Shown here: in pieces, positions 48,310-56,233 of the stretch | Layout: every line of letters starts with the position of its first letter | Position numbering within the stretch: position 1 is the first letter of the stretch | Origin: Geothrix sp. | GTDB lineage: Bacteria; Acidobacteriota; Holophagae; Holophagales; Holophagaceae | Length of the DNA stretch: 64,000 nucleotides | Direction of reading: 5' to 3' | Assembly: GCF_030219325.1 (NCBI RefSeq) | Contig: NZ_CP126625.1 | Coordinates: 2,282,857 to 2,346,856 of the forward strand | Position numbers and translations under genes: made by a program | The notes under the pieces: model-generated | Databases searched by the model: none | Seen by the model: only the letters and a program-made list of their open reading frames with translations | Told to the model about the DNA's origin: nothing

Positions 48310-48330
48310 GGCCTCCGATCCGGAGGAACG

Positions 48331-49038
48331 ATGCGCATCGCCCTGTCCCTGCTGCTGATCGCCCTGCCCCTCGCGGCTGCCAGGAAACCCACGGCCGCCC
48401 AGCTGCAGGCGCAGGTGAAGCGGCTCACCGAGGAGCGGGACGACCTCAAGCAGCGCCTGGCGGCCACCGAGGACCTGCAGAAGGACATCGGCAGCGCCCG
48501 GAAGGCCCGGGACTTGGCCAAGGCCGAAGCCGAGACGGCCCGCAAAGAGACCGAGCAGCTCCGGGCCACCCTGAGGGAGAACCAGGGCGGCAGCGATGCC
48601 ATCCTCAAGGACCTCCAGGACGCGAAGCAGGCCGCCGCCGAGGCCAGGGCCGAGGCCGCCCGCCTGAAGACCGAGAACGAGGCGCTCCAGCTTAAGACCG
48701 CCGCCGTCCCCGGCGAGGGGGACCTGGTGCAGCTCTCCGAGGACATCCGGCCTGCCCGGGCCATCAACCTCAACCGCGCGACGCCCCGGCTGAAGGCTGC
48801 GAGCTTCTTCGCGGGCCGCCCGAAAGGGGTGGTGGTCGTCCACGTGCTCATCAGCGAGAAGGGGGACGTTCTCGCCGCCCGGCTCATCCAGGGGCTTCCC
48901 GGCGACTCGGCCGAGGCCCGGGAGGCCGGCGAGGCCTGCGTCGAGGCGGCCAAGCACCTGGTCTTCGATGCGGCCGCATCCAAGGACGGCAAGACGAAGT
49001 TCAAGGTCTGGCAGGGCGTGGGGTTCTATTTGGACTGA
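48331..49038 (+). CDS. Exported coiled-coil protein with TonB-like C-terminal domain
   Basis: This 235-aa protein has a cleavable signal peptide (RIALSLLLIALPLAAA). A charged coiled coil at about 20-120 is rich in Glu, Lys and Arg. The C-terminal domain (about 135-235) reads GVVVVHVLISEKGDVLAARLIQG, the pattern of energy-transducer TonB C-terminal domains. It lacks a retained N-terminal membrane anchor, so a classical TonB role is unlikely. It overlaps the truA 3' end by 13 nt. Confidence 0.7.
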   Translation: MRIALSLLLIALPLAAARKPTAAQLQAQVKRLTEERDDLKQRLAATEDLQKDIGSARKARDLAKAEAETARKETEQLRATLRENQGGSDAILKDLQDAKQAAAEARAEAARLKTENEALQLKTAAVPGEGDLVQLSEDIRPARAINLNRATPRLKAASFFAGRPKGVVVVHVLISEKGDVLAARLIQGLPGDSAEAREAGEACVEAAKHLVFDAAASKDGKTKFKVWQGVGFYLD

Positions 49039-49829
49039 GCCGTCCGCTCGCCGAAGGGGCTGGGCTCACCGATGCCCCACTGCGCCCCGTACCAGACTTT
49101 CTCCAGGCACAACCCCTCGGGGGGAGCGGTGAGCCCCGCGCGGGTGCGGTCCCTTGCCGCCAGCACGCCCGCCAGGGAATCCGCGGCGCGCCTGCCCCGC
49201 CCCACCTCCACGAGCGTCCCCGCCATGATCCGCACCTGGTGCATGAGGAAGCTGGTGCCCTCGAAGACCAGGTCCACCCCACCTTCAGCCGGCTCGATGC
49301 GGATGTCGTGGATGGTGCGGACGGGCGTCTTGGCGACGCAGTCCACGCAACGGAAGCTCGTGAAATCGTGGGTGCCGACCAGGGGCCGCAGGGCCTCCGC
49401 CATGGCCTCCAGGGCGAGCGGGGCCGACTGGTGGACGTGCCACCGGAAGGCCGCCTGCAGCGGATCCGGGGCCGGCCCCAGGTCCAGCCGGTAGACGTAG
49501 CGCTTGGCCACCGCGTGCTGCCGGGGGAAGAATCCCTCCGGCGCGGGTTGGACCGCCATGACCCGGATGTCGGGCGCGAGGTGGGCATTCAGGGCCATGA
49601 GCAGGCGGTAGGGGTCCCAGTCCCGGCTCGCCTGGAGCAGCACGCCCTGCCCCCGGGCATGCACGCCCGCATCCGTCCGCCCGGTGCCCTGCGGCATGGG
49701 TGCCTCGGGATCGAAGGCCCGGAGGGCCTTCCAGAGGTCCCCCTGGCTGCTGCGGAGCGTGGACTGGATCTGCCAGCCATGGAAGGCGGTCCCGGCGTAG
49801 GCCACGGTGAGGAAGAAGGGGTGGGACAT
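49026..49829 (-). CDS. truA: tRNA pseudouridine(38-40) synthase TruA
   Basis: This 267-aa enzyme isomerises uridines at positions 38-40 in the anticodon stem. It has VAYAGTAFHGWQIQ near the start, the catalytic Asp in GTGRTDAGVHARGQ (about residue 53), VAKRYVYRL and MHQVRIMAGTLVEVG. The length is standard. It converges on the preceding gene with a 13-nt tail-to-tail overlap. Confidence 0.95.
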   Translation of the reverse strand: MSHPFFLTVAYAGTAFHGWQIQSTLRSSQGDLWKALRAFDPEAPMPQGTGRTDAGVHARGQGVLLQASRDWDPYRLLMALNAHLAPDIRVMAVQPAPEGFFPRQHAVAKRYVYRLDLGPAPDPLQAAFRWHVHQSAPLALEAMAEALRPLVGTHDFTSFRCVDCVAKTPVRTIHDIRIEPAEGGVDLVFEGTSFLMHQVRIMAGTLVEVGRGRRAADSLAGVLAARDRTRAGLTAPPEGLCLEKVWYGAQWGIGEPSPFGERTAQSK

Positions 49830-50179
49830 CGCTCCATCATAGGCCGGGCCGGGGCCGGGCGTGTCCTAGAGGGCGGAATGTCCCGTTCTACGGGGATCTC
49901 TGCGATCCATGGCACTTACAGTCGAGCATTTCCGGCCATTCAGCTGTTCCATGACCTCCCAGATGACGCAACGGTGCCACTCTCCGTTTTTTTTTGAAAG
50001 AAATTCCTTGACCACGCTGCATCTGCGGCGTAGCTTTTGTGCAGTTTAGGAAACCTAGGATTCATGGGCCTCTTGGGGCCAATGATGTTCGAAAACCCAG
50101 CAAATACGGTCGTTCCAATTCCGGGGCGATTCCGTTTCTCTCAACCCGGGGACGCAGTTCCCCAATTTCGGAGGTTCTC
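49830..50179 (+). promoter_or_regulatory. HU upstream region with sigma-70-type promoter and T-tract
   Basis: This 350-bp region has no gene. TTGACC (50008-50013) and TAGCTT (50031-50036) are separated by 17 nt. A run of nine Ts lies at 49987-49995, just upstream of the -35 box, as an UP-element-like tract. The predicted untranslated leader is about 140 nt long and contains a small GGGCC/GGCC-type inverted repeat. I see nothing else in it. Confidence 0.5.
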
Positions 50180-50476
50180 ATGAACAAGGCTGAACTGGTC
50201 AGCGCCGTCGCCGACAAGGCCGGCATCACCAAGGCCCAGGCCGCTGCCGCCCTGGATCAGGTCCTCGGCGGGATCGGCGCCGCCCTGCGCACGGGCGACA
50301 AGGTCACCCTCGTGGGCTTCGGCACCTTCTCGGTTGCCAGCCGCGGTGCCCGCACCGGCCGCAATCCCCGCGACAACAAGCCCATCAAGATCGCCGCCAA
50401 GAAGGTCGCCAAGTTCAAGCCCGGCAAGAAGCTGGCCGACGAAGTCAACGGCAAGGGCGGCAAGAAGCGCAAGTAG
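50180..50476 (+). CDS. hup: HU-family DNA-binding protein
   Basis: This 98-aa nucleoid protein bends DNA non-specifically. It starts MNKAELVSAVADKAGITKAQ, has VGFGTFSVASRGARTGRNPR and the DNA-arm sequence leading to FKPGKKLADEVN, and ends with a short Lys-rich tail. ATG 50180 follows GGAGGT; the in-frame extension to 50039 is the untranslated leader. A strong intrinsic terminator follows. Confidence 0.96.
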   Translation: MNKAELVSAVADKAGITKAQAAAALDQVLGGIGAALRTGDKVTLVGFGTFSVASRGARTGRNPRDNKPIKIAAKKVAKFKPGKKLADEVNGKGGKKRK

Positions 50477-50513
50477 GATTTAGCCGTCCGGATTGATTCC
50501 GGATCGAGCATCC

Positions 50514-50546
50514 ACGGGGCCTGTTTCGACAGGCCCCGTTTTTTTT
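50514..50546 (+). terminator. Intrinsic terminator of the HU gene
   Basis: ACGGGGCCTG (50514-50523) pairs with CAGGCCCCGT (50530-50539) around a 6-nt loop and is followed by eight Ts (50539-50546). It is the only textbook intrinsic terminator in the window. Confidence 0.93.
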
Positions 50547-50738
50547 CAACTTTCATTTTTCATGGGTTAGTCGGCGTACAGACACAGAAACGGGAGAAAT
50601 GGGCTGTCAGGGCCTCTCCACGCCATCGGCCCTGGAAAACCCCCATTCCGTTGATGCTCAGATGACCTGGCCCCGGTCGTCACGCTATTCAGGCTCTTCC
50701 GGAAGGCATCCGATGAAGGGGCATCTGACGAGGTTTCC

Positions 50739-51401
50739 ATGTCCGACGACGCTGCCGGCCCCAAGAAGAGCCCCATGAAACTGATCATCATCATCGTGGT
50801 CGCCCTGGCGGTCCTAGGTGGTGGTGGCTTCGGCACCATGCTGTTCCTCAAGAAACGCGCAGCCGCCAAGGCCGCTGAAGCCGTTGAAGCCGTTGAAGCC
50901 GAAAAGGCCAAGACCGAAGGTTCGGCCGCCGAGGGCGCCCCGGGCGGCGAGGCTGCCCACGGCGCCGAGGAATCCGACGATTGCGGAGACACGGGCGAGA
51001 AGAAGGAGGGCGGCGGGCACGGCGGCCCCGAGGCGGCTCCGGTCATGGTCCTGACGCGCACCGTGAACCTGATGGGGCCGCGGAGGAACGCCTTCCTCCG
51101 CTGCGAGCTGAACATCCTGTTCTGCGATACCGAGCTGGGCAAGCTGGTGTCCGGGGAGAAGCCTTCGCCTGAAAAGAGCCTCATCCAGTCCATCGTGCTC
51201 GGAACCCTGTCGGGCAAGAGCGTGGAGGAGGCCTCCGATGCCGAGTCCCGGGAAGCCCTGGCCAAGGAGATGAAGGACAAGCTGAACGAGCAGTTCAAGC
51301 CCCATCCCCCCAAACCGGGCGAGAAAGAAGATCCCAAGCACAAGAAACCCAAGCGGCCCATCAAGAGCGTGCTCATTGTGGACTGGGCCATCCAGCAATG
51401 A
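50739..51401 (+). CDS. fliL: Flagellar basal body-associated protein FliL
   Basis: This 220-aa inner-membrane protein surrounds the stator and supports motor torque. A cytoplasmic N-terminus with KKSPMKLIIIIVVALAVLGG (TM about 13-35) leads to an Ala/Glu/Gly-rich linker. The stomatin-like periplasmic domain (about 105-220) ends IKSVLIVDWAIQQ. The linker is longer than usual and the periplasmic domain carries a Pro/Lys-rich insert. It precedes fliN by 72 nt. Confidence 0.85.
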   Translation: MSDDAAGPKKSPMKLIIIIVVALAVLGGGGFGTMLFLKKRAAAKAAEAVEAVEAEKAKTEGSAAEGAPGGEAAHGAEESDDCGDTGEKKEGGGHGGPEAAPVMVLTRTVNLMGPRRNAFLRCELNILFCDTELGKLVSGEKPSPEKSLIQSIVLGTLSGKSVEEASDAESREALAKEMKDKLNEQFKPHPPKPGEKEDPKHKKPKRPIKSVLIVDWAIQQ

Positions 51402-51410
51402 CCGGCCATC

Positions 51411-51426
51411 TGGCACGGGCGTTGCG
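51411..51426 (+). promoter_or_regulatory. Sigma-54-type promoter upstream of fliN
   Basis: TGGCACG (51411-51417), 4 nt, then TTGCG (51422-51426) matches the -24/-12 consensus TGGCACG-N4-TTGCA, with GG and GC separated by exactly 10 nt. It lies in the short fliL-fliN gap, about 48 nt before the fliN start. Confidence 0.7.
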
Positions 51427-51473
51427 ATGACGGTGGCCTGGGTCCATGCTTTGACAGGACTTCGGGGAGGTAC

Positions 51474-51779
51474 ATGGCCAAGCGGGGAGAGCGGATCGAG
51501 GGCGATCGCGTGCTCAGTTTCGAGCAGGTGGTGGCTGAGGTCATGCCCTTCATCGACACGCCCCTCCGGCTGGAGATCCAGCTGGGCCAGGCGCGGATGA
51601 CCATCCGCGACCTGCTGGACCTGGAACCCGGTTCCCTGGTGGAACTCAAGAAGAGCGCCGGTGAACCCATGGATGTGCTCTGCAAGGACCGGGTGCTCAT
51701 CCGGGGTGAGGTGACGGTCCTGGAGGACAGCCTTGGTCTCCGGGTCACTGAGATCGTGGATTCCGACCGCAGGGTCTGA
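51474..51779 (+). CDS. fliN: Flagellar motor switch protein FliN
   Basis: This 101-aa protein is a minimal SpoA/FliN domain: VMPFIDTPLRLEIQLGQARM, TIRDLLDLEPGSLVELKKSAG, and the conserved VLIRGEVTVLEDSLGLRVTEIV. FliN forms the bottom of the C-ring and contacts CheY and the export ATPase complex. GGGAGG lies 7 nt upstream of ATG 51474. A sigma-54-type promoter precedes it, so it can be expressed apart from fliL. No other flagellar genes lie nearby. Confidence 0.9.
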   Translation: MAKRGERIEGDRVLSFEQVVAEVMPFIDTPLRLEIQLGQARMTIRDLLDLEPGSLVELKKSAGEPMDVLCKDRVLIRGEVTVLEDSLGLRVTEIVDSDRRV

Positions 51780-51783
51780 TGTT

Positions 51784-52010
51784 CTCCGGGGGTTCCGCGC
51801 TGCGCGCACACCCCCGGACCCCCGCGCTCAGCCCGGCGGAGCCGGCCCTCGCTTGATCCTCTCCGGGAGTTCTGTGCTGCGCGCACACCTCGGACCCCCG
51901 TGCCCCGCCCGGCGGAGCCGGCCCTCGCTTGATCCTCTCCGGGAGTTCTGTGCTGCGCGCACACCTCGGACCCCCACGCTCAGCCCGGCGGAGCCGGCCT
52001 TCGCTGAACC
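51784..52010 (+). repeat. Three tandem 76-77-bp repeats
   Basis: Copies start at 51784, 51861 and 51937, each beginning CTCCGGG and including GCTGCGCGCACAC and CCCGGCGGAGCCGGCC. Copies 2 and 3 are nearly identical; copy 1 has several substitutions. The block fills the whole fliN-thiD gap. A related, shorter sequence (CTCTCCGGAGGTTCCACGCT) occurs at 63016 within a terminator, so the unit belongs to a dispersed intergenic repeat family. Confidence 0.8.
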
Positions 52011-52037
52011 GCAACCTATGGCATCCTGGGAGTTCCC

Positions 52038-52871
52038 ATGGATGCCACCCGCCCCAGCGCTGTCCCGCTCGCCCTCTGCCTGGGCGGGATGGATCCGTCC
52101 GGAGGGGCGGGCCTGCTCAGGGATGCCCTGACCCTGGCCGAGCTGGGCTGCCAGCCCATGGCGGTGAGCCTGGCGGAGACCCTCCAGAACGGGTTGGGCT
52201 GCACCCGCATCGATCCCCCGTCCATGGATCCCGTGGCACGCCTTGAAACCCTCGCGCCCCACTTGGCTGGCCGCTGGGGCGTGAAGCTGAGTCTCTGCGC
52301 CCTCGAGGCGACGGAATTCCGGCGCCTCTGCGCCACCCTGCGGCATCTGGCGCCACCTCTGCGCATCTGGGACCCCATCCTCGCCCCCAGCGCCGGCGTG
52401 GGCCTGCACGATGGCGGGGACCTCCGCCGCATGGCCGCGGATCTGCTCCCCATGGGCGGGTGGGTGGTCAGCCCCAACCGGGGCGAGGCCGCCGCCTTCG
52501 CGGGCCTGCCTCCAGAGGCCATCCGCTCCGCCCGCATCGAGGTTCTGACGACCCCCTGGCTGGAGGCCGGTGCCGTGGCTGTCTGGCTCAAGGGCGGCCA
52601 CGCCCCGGGCGACCAGGTCCAGGACGCCTGGGTCACCGCGGATGGCATCCAGTTGCTGGAGGCCGCTCCACGGCTTCCCGGCGAGCGCCGGGGGACCGGT
52701 TGCCTCCTGTCGGCCAGTTGGCTGGGCCTGCGCCTGCAGGGCCGCGACGACCTGATGGCCGCCCTGGAATCAGCCCGGCGGCTCCGGCACCGGTGGGAGC
52801 GGGCCTGCACCCCCGGCGGCGTCGGCCGGCCCATGTTCATGCCCCTGGCACTCTTCCAGGAGGCCCGGTGA
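52038..52871 (+). CDS. thiD: Phosphomethylpyrimidine / hydroxymethylpyrimidine kinase
   Basis: This 277-aa ribokinase-fold enzyme phosphorylates the HMP moiety of thiamine. It has LGGMDPSGGAGLLRDALTLA at the start, WDPILAPSAG, SPNRGEAAAFAG and the C-terminal GERRGTGCLLSASW with the anion-hole GTGC motif. It is isolated from other thiamine genes, and no TPP riboswitch was seen upstream. Its stop overlaps the next gene's GTG start, so they are coupled. Confidence 0.9.
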   Translation: MDATRPSAVPLALCLGGMDPSGGAGLLRDALTLAELGCQPMAVSLAETLQNGLGCTRIDPPSMDPVARLETLAPHLAGRWGVKLSLCALEATEFRRLCATLRHLAPPLRIWDPILAPSAGVGLHDGGDLRRMAADLLPMGGWVVSPNRGEAAAFAGLPPEAIRSARIEVLTTPWLEAGAVAVWLKGGHAPGDQVQDAWVTADGIQLLEAAPRLPGERRGTGCLLSASWLGLRLQGRDDLMAALESARRLRHRWERACTPGGVGRPMFMPLALFQEAR

Positions 52872-54055
52872 CTGGGATCGAGGGACGCGGTTTCCTCCTG
52901 CGCTCGGCGCCCGACGGTCCCTGGGCCGGCTGGGCCGGATCCCGATTCCTGGAAGAGGGCCTGGCCTCGGTCCATGCGGCCCCGGGAAGGGCCCTGGCCC
53001 GTCTGATGAACCTGGTCTCCCTGCTCCCGGGTGGCTTCGGCCTGATCTGGGACCATCCACCCGCCTGGATGCAGGCGCTCCCCTCCGAATCGCGCCAGGG
53101 CTGGTGGGAGGCCATCACGGCCATCCCCCGGCTGAGCCTCCACCTGGGACCCGACGCGGCTCAGCAGCTGCCCGGCGGCGCCTTCCGGGGCTGGCTGCAC
53201 GCTCCGGACATGCCCGAAGGTCCCCTGGGGGAGCACTGGCGCCAGGGCGTGGTCGGTTGGGTCCCCCGGGAGGGGCCCTCCTGGCGGCTGCCCGATCTCG
53301 GCGTGACCGCCTCCGGTGAGGAGGTGCCTCCCGGCTGGCTGTGGGGCGAGGTGACCCTCGTCCTGGGCGCCCTGCCCACCCTCGCCTCGGGCGAGGCCCT
53401 GATCGCGGCCATGTCCGAGGCCCAGGGTGCCGCGGAGCGGGGCCTCGCCCAGCGCCTGGCCTCCAGCGCCTGGGTGGACCTGCCCTTCTCCCGCCGGGCC
53501 GTGGGCTGGCGGGTCTCCCTCGTCGGCGGCACGGAATTCCAGCGGGCCGGCGGCACCTGGCCCGCCGCCCTGGGCCAGCTGCGGGCCCTCAAGGCGCTGC
53601 TGCAGGAGCGCCTTCGCACACCCATCCACCTGGGCGCCAGCTCGGATCTCCAGGTCGCCGCCCTCCTGGGTCGCCAGGCCCTGCGGGAGGGCCACCCCTG
53701 GCGCGCCAGCCTGGCCCTGCCGCCGGCGCCTGGAGCCTTCACCCCCGGCCTCGCCGCGGATCCCAGGGACCCCGTGCCTCTGGAGGCCCGGGCCATGCAG
53801 CCCGCGGCCTGGCCCGACACCCTGGATCATCCGCCCATCGCGCTGCTGCGGGTGCCCGCCATCCCGCCCGAGGCCGGGGCCCAGACGCTCCTTGGCCAGA
53901 TCCAGCCACCCCCTGCGCTGCGCTGGCTGCCCCCCGAGCTGCCGCCGCCCGGGCGCTTCGATCCGGATCGCCCCTGGGCCCCTGCCGCCGCCTACCCCTT
54001 CCCGGCCGATCCCGGCAACGGGGTTCAGCGGGGACTCTTCGAGGACCTCGGCTGA
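52868..54055 (+). CDS. Uncharacterised protein coupled to thiD, 395 aa
   Basis: No family is recognised. The start GTG 52868 overlaps the thiD stop (GTGA), and the open frame upstream of it is only a shadow of thiD. The composition is rich in Trp, Pro, Gly, Ala and Leu. No signal peptide, membrane helix or catalytic motif is visible. Two repeated beta-type halves are suggested by LPGGFGLIWDHPPAWMQALP early and ALRWLPPELPPPGRFDPDRP late. The context suggests an accessory to cofactor metabolism, but I do not assign a function. Confidence 0.6.
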   Translation: MTGIEGRGFLLRSAPDGPWAGWAGSRFLEEGLASVHAAPGRALARLMNLVSLLPGGFGLIWDHPPAWMQALPSESRQGWWEAITAIPRLSLHLGPDAAQQLPGGAFRGWLHAPDMPEGPLGEHWRQGVVGWVPREGPSWRLPDLGVTASGEEVPPGWLWGEVTLVLGALPTLASGEALIAAMSEAQGAAERGLAQRLASSAWVDLPFSRRAVGWRVSLVGGTEFQRAGGTWPAALGQLRALKALLQERLRTPIHLGASSDLQVAALLGRQALREGHPWRASLALPPAPGAFTPGLAADPRDPVPLEARAMQPAAWPDTLDHPPIALLRVPAIPPEAGAQTLLGQIQPPPALRWLPPELPPPGRFDPDRPWAPAAAYPFPADPGNGVQRGLFEDLG

Positions 54056-54077
54056 TAACCTGATGGGTGGAGCCACC

Positions 54078-55067
54078 ATGTCCGCCGAACACGCCGAACA
54101 GAACCACCGGATCCGCATCGCGCTCCTGTCCATCACCGCAGGCATCTGCATCCTGGGCCTGAAGTACGTGGCCTACGTGCTGTCCGGTTCGGTGGCCCTG
54201 AAGTCCGACGCCATCGAAAGCATCGTGAACGTCGTGGCGGCCGTGTTCGCGCTGGGGGCCGTGATCTTCGCGGGCAAGCCCGCAGACCGGGAGCACCCGT
54301 ACGGCCACGGCAAGATCGAGCACTTCAGCGCCGTCTTCGAGGGCGGGCTCATCTCGCTCGCCGCGGTGTTCATCCTCCTCGAAGCCGCCAAGGGCCTCAT
54401 CTACGGCGTCGACCTGAAGGACCTGGGCAAGGGCCTGCTGGTGAACCTGCTCGCAGGAGCCCTCAACGGCCTGCTGGGCTGGTTCCTCCTCACCCAGGGG
54501 CGCAAGACCCGCTCGAAAGCCCTGGAAGCCGACGGCCACCACATCCTGTCGGACTTCTGGACCACCATCGGGATCGCCGCCGGTCTGCTGGCCGTGAAGC
54601 TCACGGGCATCAAGTGGTTCGACCCGGTCATGGCCATGATCGTCGGCCTGCTCCTCGCCCGCACGGGCTTCCGGCTGGTGAAGGAGTCGTCCCAGGCCCT
54701 CCTGGACATGGAGGACCCCGAGGTGCTCGGCAAGGTGCTCGCCGCCATGAACGCGGTGCGCACCTGGGACATCATCGCCATCCACGAGCTGCGCACCTTC
54801 CGCAGCGGCCGCTACACCCACGTGGACGTCCACATCGTGGTGCCCGAATTCTACCCGGTGCGCCAGGCCCACGACCTCTGCGAGTCCTTCGGCGTGAAGG
54901 CCCTCAAGGAGGGTGCCATCGAAGGCGAAGTCCATACCCACGTGGATCCCTGCGGGCGGCTCTACTGCGACCGCTGCCCGGCGGTGGAGTGCGCCATCCG
55001 GCAGGTTCCGAAGAGCGCCGGCGCGGCCTTCGTCCTGGAAGAGGCCATCGCCGAGGGGCCGGCCTAG
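54078..55067 (+). CDS. Cation diffusion facilitator (zinc/iron/cobalt efflux) with Cys-rich tail
   Basis: This 329-aa member of the CDF family exchanges divalent metal for protons across the inner membrane. It has SDAIESIVNVVAAV (first metal helix), HPYGHGKIEHFSA, DGHHILSDFWTT (second metal helix) and the cytoplasmic ferredoxin-like domain with RTFRSGRYTHVDVHIVV. After HTHVDP it carries an unusual cluster of four Cys (CGRLYCDRCPAVEC) that could bind metal. GGAG lies upstream of ATG 54078; ATG 54063 is the alternative. Confidence 0.92.
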   Translation: MSAEHAEQNHRIRIALLSITAGICILGLKYVAYVLSGSVALKSDAIESIVNVVAAVFALGAVIFAGKPADREHPYGHGKIEHFSAVFEGGLISLAAVFILLEAAKGLIYGVDLKDLGKGLLVNLLAGALNGLLGWFLLTQGRKTRSKALEADGHHILSDFWTTIGIAAGLLAVKLTGIKWFDPVMAMIVGLLLARTGFRLVKESSQALLDMEDPEVLGKVLAAMNAVRTWDIIAIHELRTFRSGRYTHVDVHIVVPEFYPVRQAHDLCESFGVKALKEGAIEGEVHTHVDPCGRLYCDRCPAVECAIRQVPKSAGAAFVLEEAIAEGPA

Positions 55068-55073
55068 CGGGTA

Positions 55074-56054
55074 CTAGGCCGCCTGATGCCTCAAGGCGTC
55101 GATGGCGGCCATGAGGGCCTGGGGATCGCTGGCCGCGTGCAGGTTCTGGCGGAAGCCATGGCCGCCGGGCACGCCCTTGGTGAACCAGGCGCCGATCTTC
55201 TTGATCTTGTGCAGGGCCTCCCGGGGTTCCAGCAGGTCGAGCAGGATCTGGAAGAGCCGCAGCGTGGCGTCGATGCGCATCTCCGTGGTCACCGCGAAGC
55301 CCGGCTCCAGGATCTGGCGGAACAGGAAGGGGTTGTAGAGGGCCCCGCGACCGATCATCACGGCGGCGCAGCCGGTCTCTTCCACCATGCGGAAGGCATC
55401 CTCGCGCCCATTCACGTCGCCGTTGCCGATGATGGGGTACGACGTGGCTGCTTCCACGGCCCGGGCGATGATGCTCCAGTCCGCATTGCCTTCGTACTGC
55501 TGTGCGCGCGTGCGCGGATGGATGGCCAGGGCCTGCACGCCGGCGGCCTCGAACATGCGCAGGAAATCGAGGAACTCGCCCCGGTCCTTCTGGGAGGCAT
55601 CCCAGCCCGCCCGCATCTTGACGGTGACGGGCACCTTCACGGCCTTCACCATCGCCGTGACGCAGCGCTCGGCCAGCCGGATGTCGCGCAGGAGGGCAGA
55701 GCCCGCGCCGCCCTTGGTGACGTTGCTGGCCGGGCAGCCCATGTTGAGGTCCACCAGGTCCGCGCCCGCGGCCTCGCAAAGCACCGCGCCCTCCGCCAGG
55801 GCCTCGGGACGGCCCCCGGAGATCTGCATGGACAGGGGCCGTTCCCCCGTGGCCGCCATCATCTTCTCCGCCTTCACCGCATGCCGGATCAGCGCCTCGC
55901 TGCTGATCATCTCCGACACCACCAGACCGACGCCGCCGATCTCCCGGATGAACTTCCGGAAAGGCTGGTCCGTGATTTCGTGGAGCGGCGCCATGACGAG
56001 GCGGTTGGGCACCTCGATGTCGCGGATCCGGAATGGGCTGTGGGGAAAGGTCAC
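55074..56054 (-). CDS. dusB: tRNA-dihydrouridine synthase (DusB type)
   Basis: This 326-aa FMN enzyme reduces uridines in tRNA D-loops. It has VMAPLHEITDQPFRKF, DLNMGCPASNVTKGGAGSAL with the catalytic Cys, VKMRAGW, HPRTRAQQYEG and IGRGALYNPFL. The start is GTG 56054 without a clear ribosome-binding site. The gene converges on the CDF gene with a 6-nt gap. Confidence 0.93.
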   Translation of the reverse strand: MTFPHSPFRIRDIEVPNRLVMAPLHEITDQPFRKFIREIGGVGLVVSEMISSEALIRHAVKAEKMMAATGERPLSMQISGGRPEALAEGAVLCEAAGADLVDLNMGCPASNVTKGGAGSALLRDIRLAERCVTAMVKAVKVPVTVKMRAGWDASQKDRGEFLDFLRMFEAAGVQALAIHPRTRAQQYEGNADWSIIARAVEAATSYPIIGNGDVNGREDAFRMVEETGCAAVMIGRGALYNPFLFRQILEPGFAVTTEMRIDATLRLFQILLDLLEPREALHKIKKIGAWFTKGVPGGHGFRQNLHAASDPQALMAAIDALRHQAA

Positions 56055-56093
56055 GGTTGGGCTTTCATACGACCTTCCAGTTTAGCCGGGGCT

Positions 56094-56120
56094 CTGAAAT
56101 TGGCCTGCGGCCAATTTCAG
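56094..56120 (-). terminator. Hairpin downstream of the sensor kinase gene
   Basis: CTGAAATTGGCC (56094-56105) and GGCCAATTTCAG (56109-56120) form a perfect 12-bp stem with a 3-nt loop. It lies about 95 nt after the kinase stop and before dusB on the same strand. Confidence 0.65.
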
Positions 56121-56175
56121 GGCCGTGCGGCCTGGGCCCCTGACTCCATTTGATTGCGGTGCGGAGTCCGGCCGT

Positions 56176-56233
56176 ACTGCCGGATGTCAGCCCCAGCCGA
56201 GCCGACTGCCGGATGTCAGCCCCAGCCGAGCCG
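56176..56233. repeat. 29-bp tandem duplication at the sensor kinase 3' end
   Basis: Two identical 29-bp units (56176-56204 and 56205-56233) abut. The right-hand one includes the last codons and stop of the sensor kinase gene; the left-hand one is a non-coding copy just downstream. It looks like a recent slippage duplication. Confidence 0.85.

Noticed and set aside
51451-51456. TTGACA before fliN as a sigma-70 -35 element
   Set aside because: It is only 18 nt from the start codon, so the -10 would fall inside the coding region; the sigma-54 site upstream is better placed.
51784-52010. CRISPR array
   Set aside because: The units are adjacent with no unique spacers and no cas genes are nearby; it is a plain tandem repeat.
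51780-52037. TPP riboswitch upstream of thiD
   Set aside because: No THI-box sequence was seen; the gap is filled by the tandem repeats.
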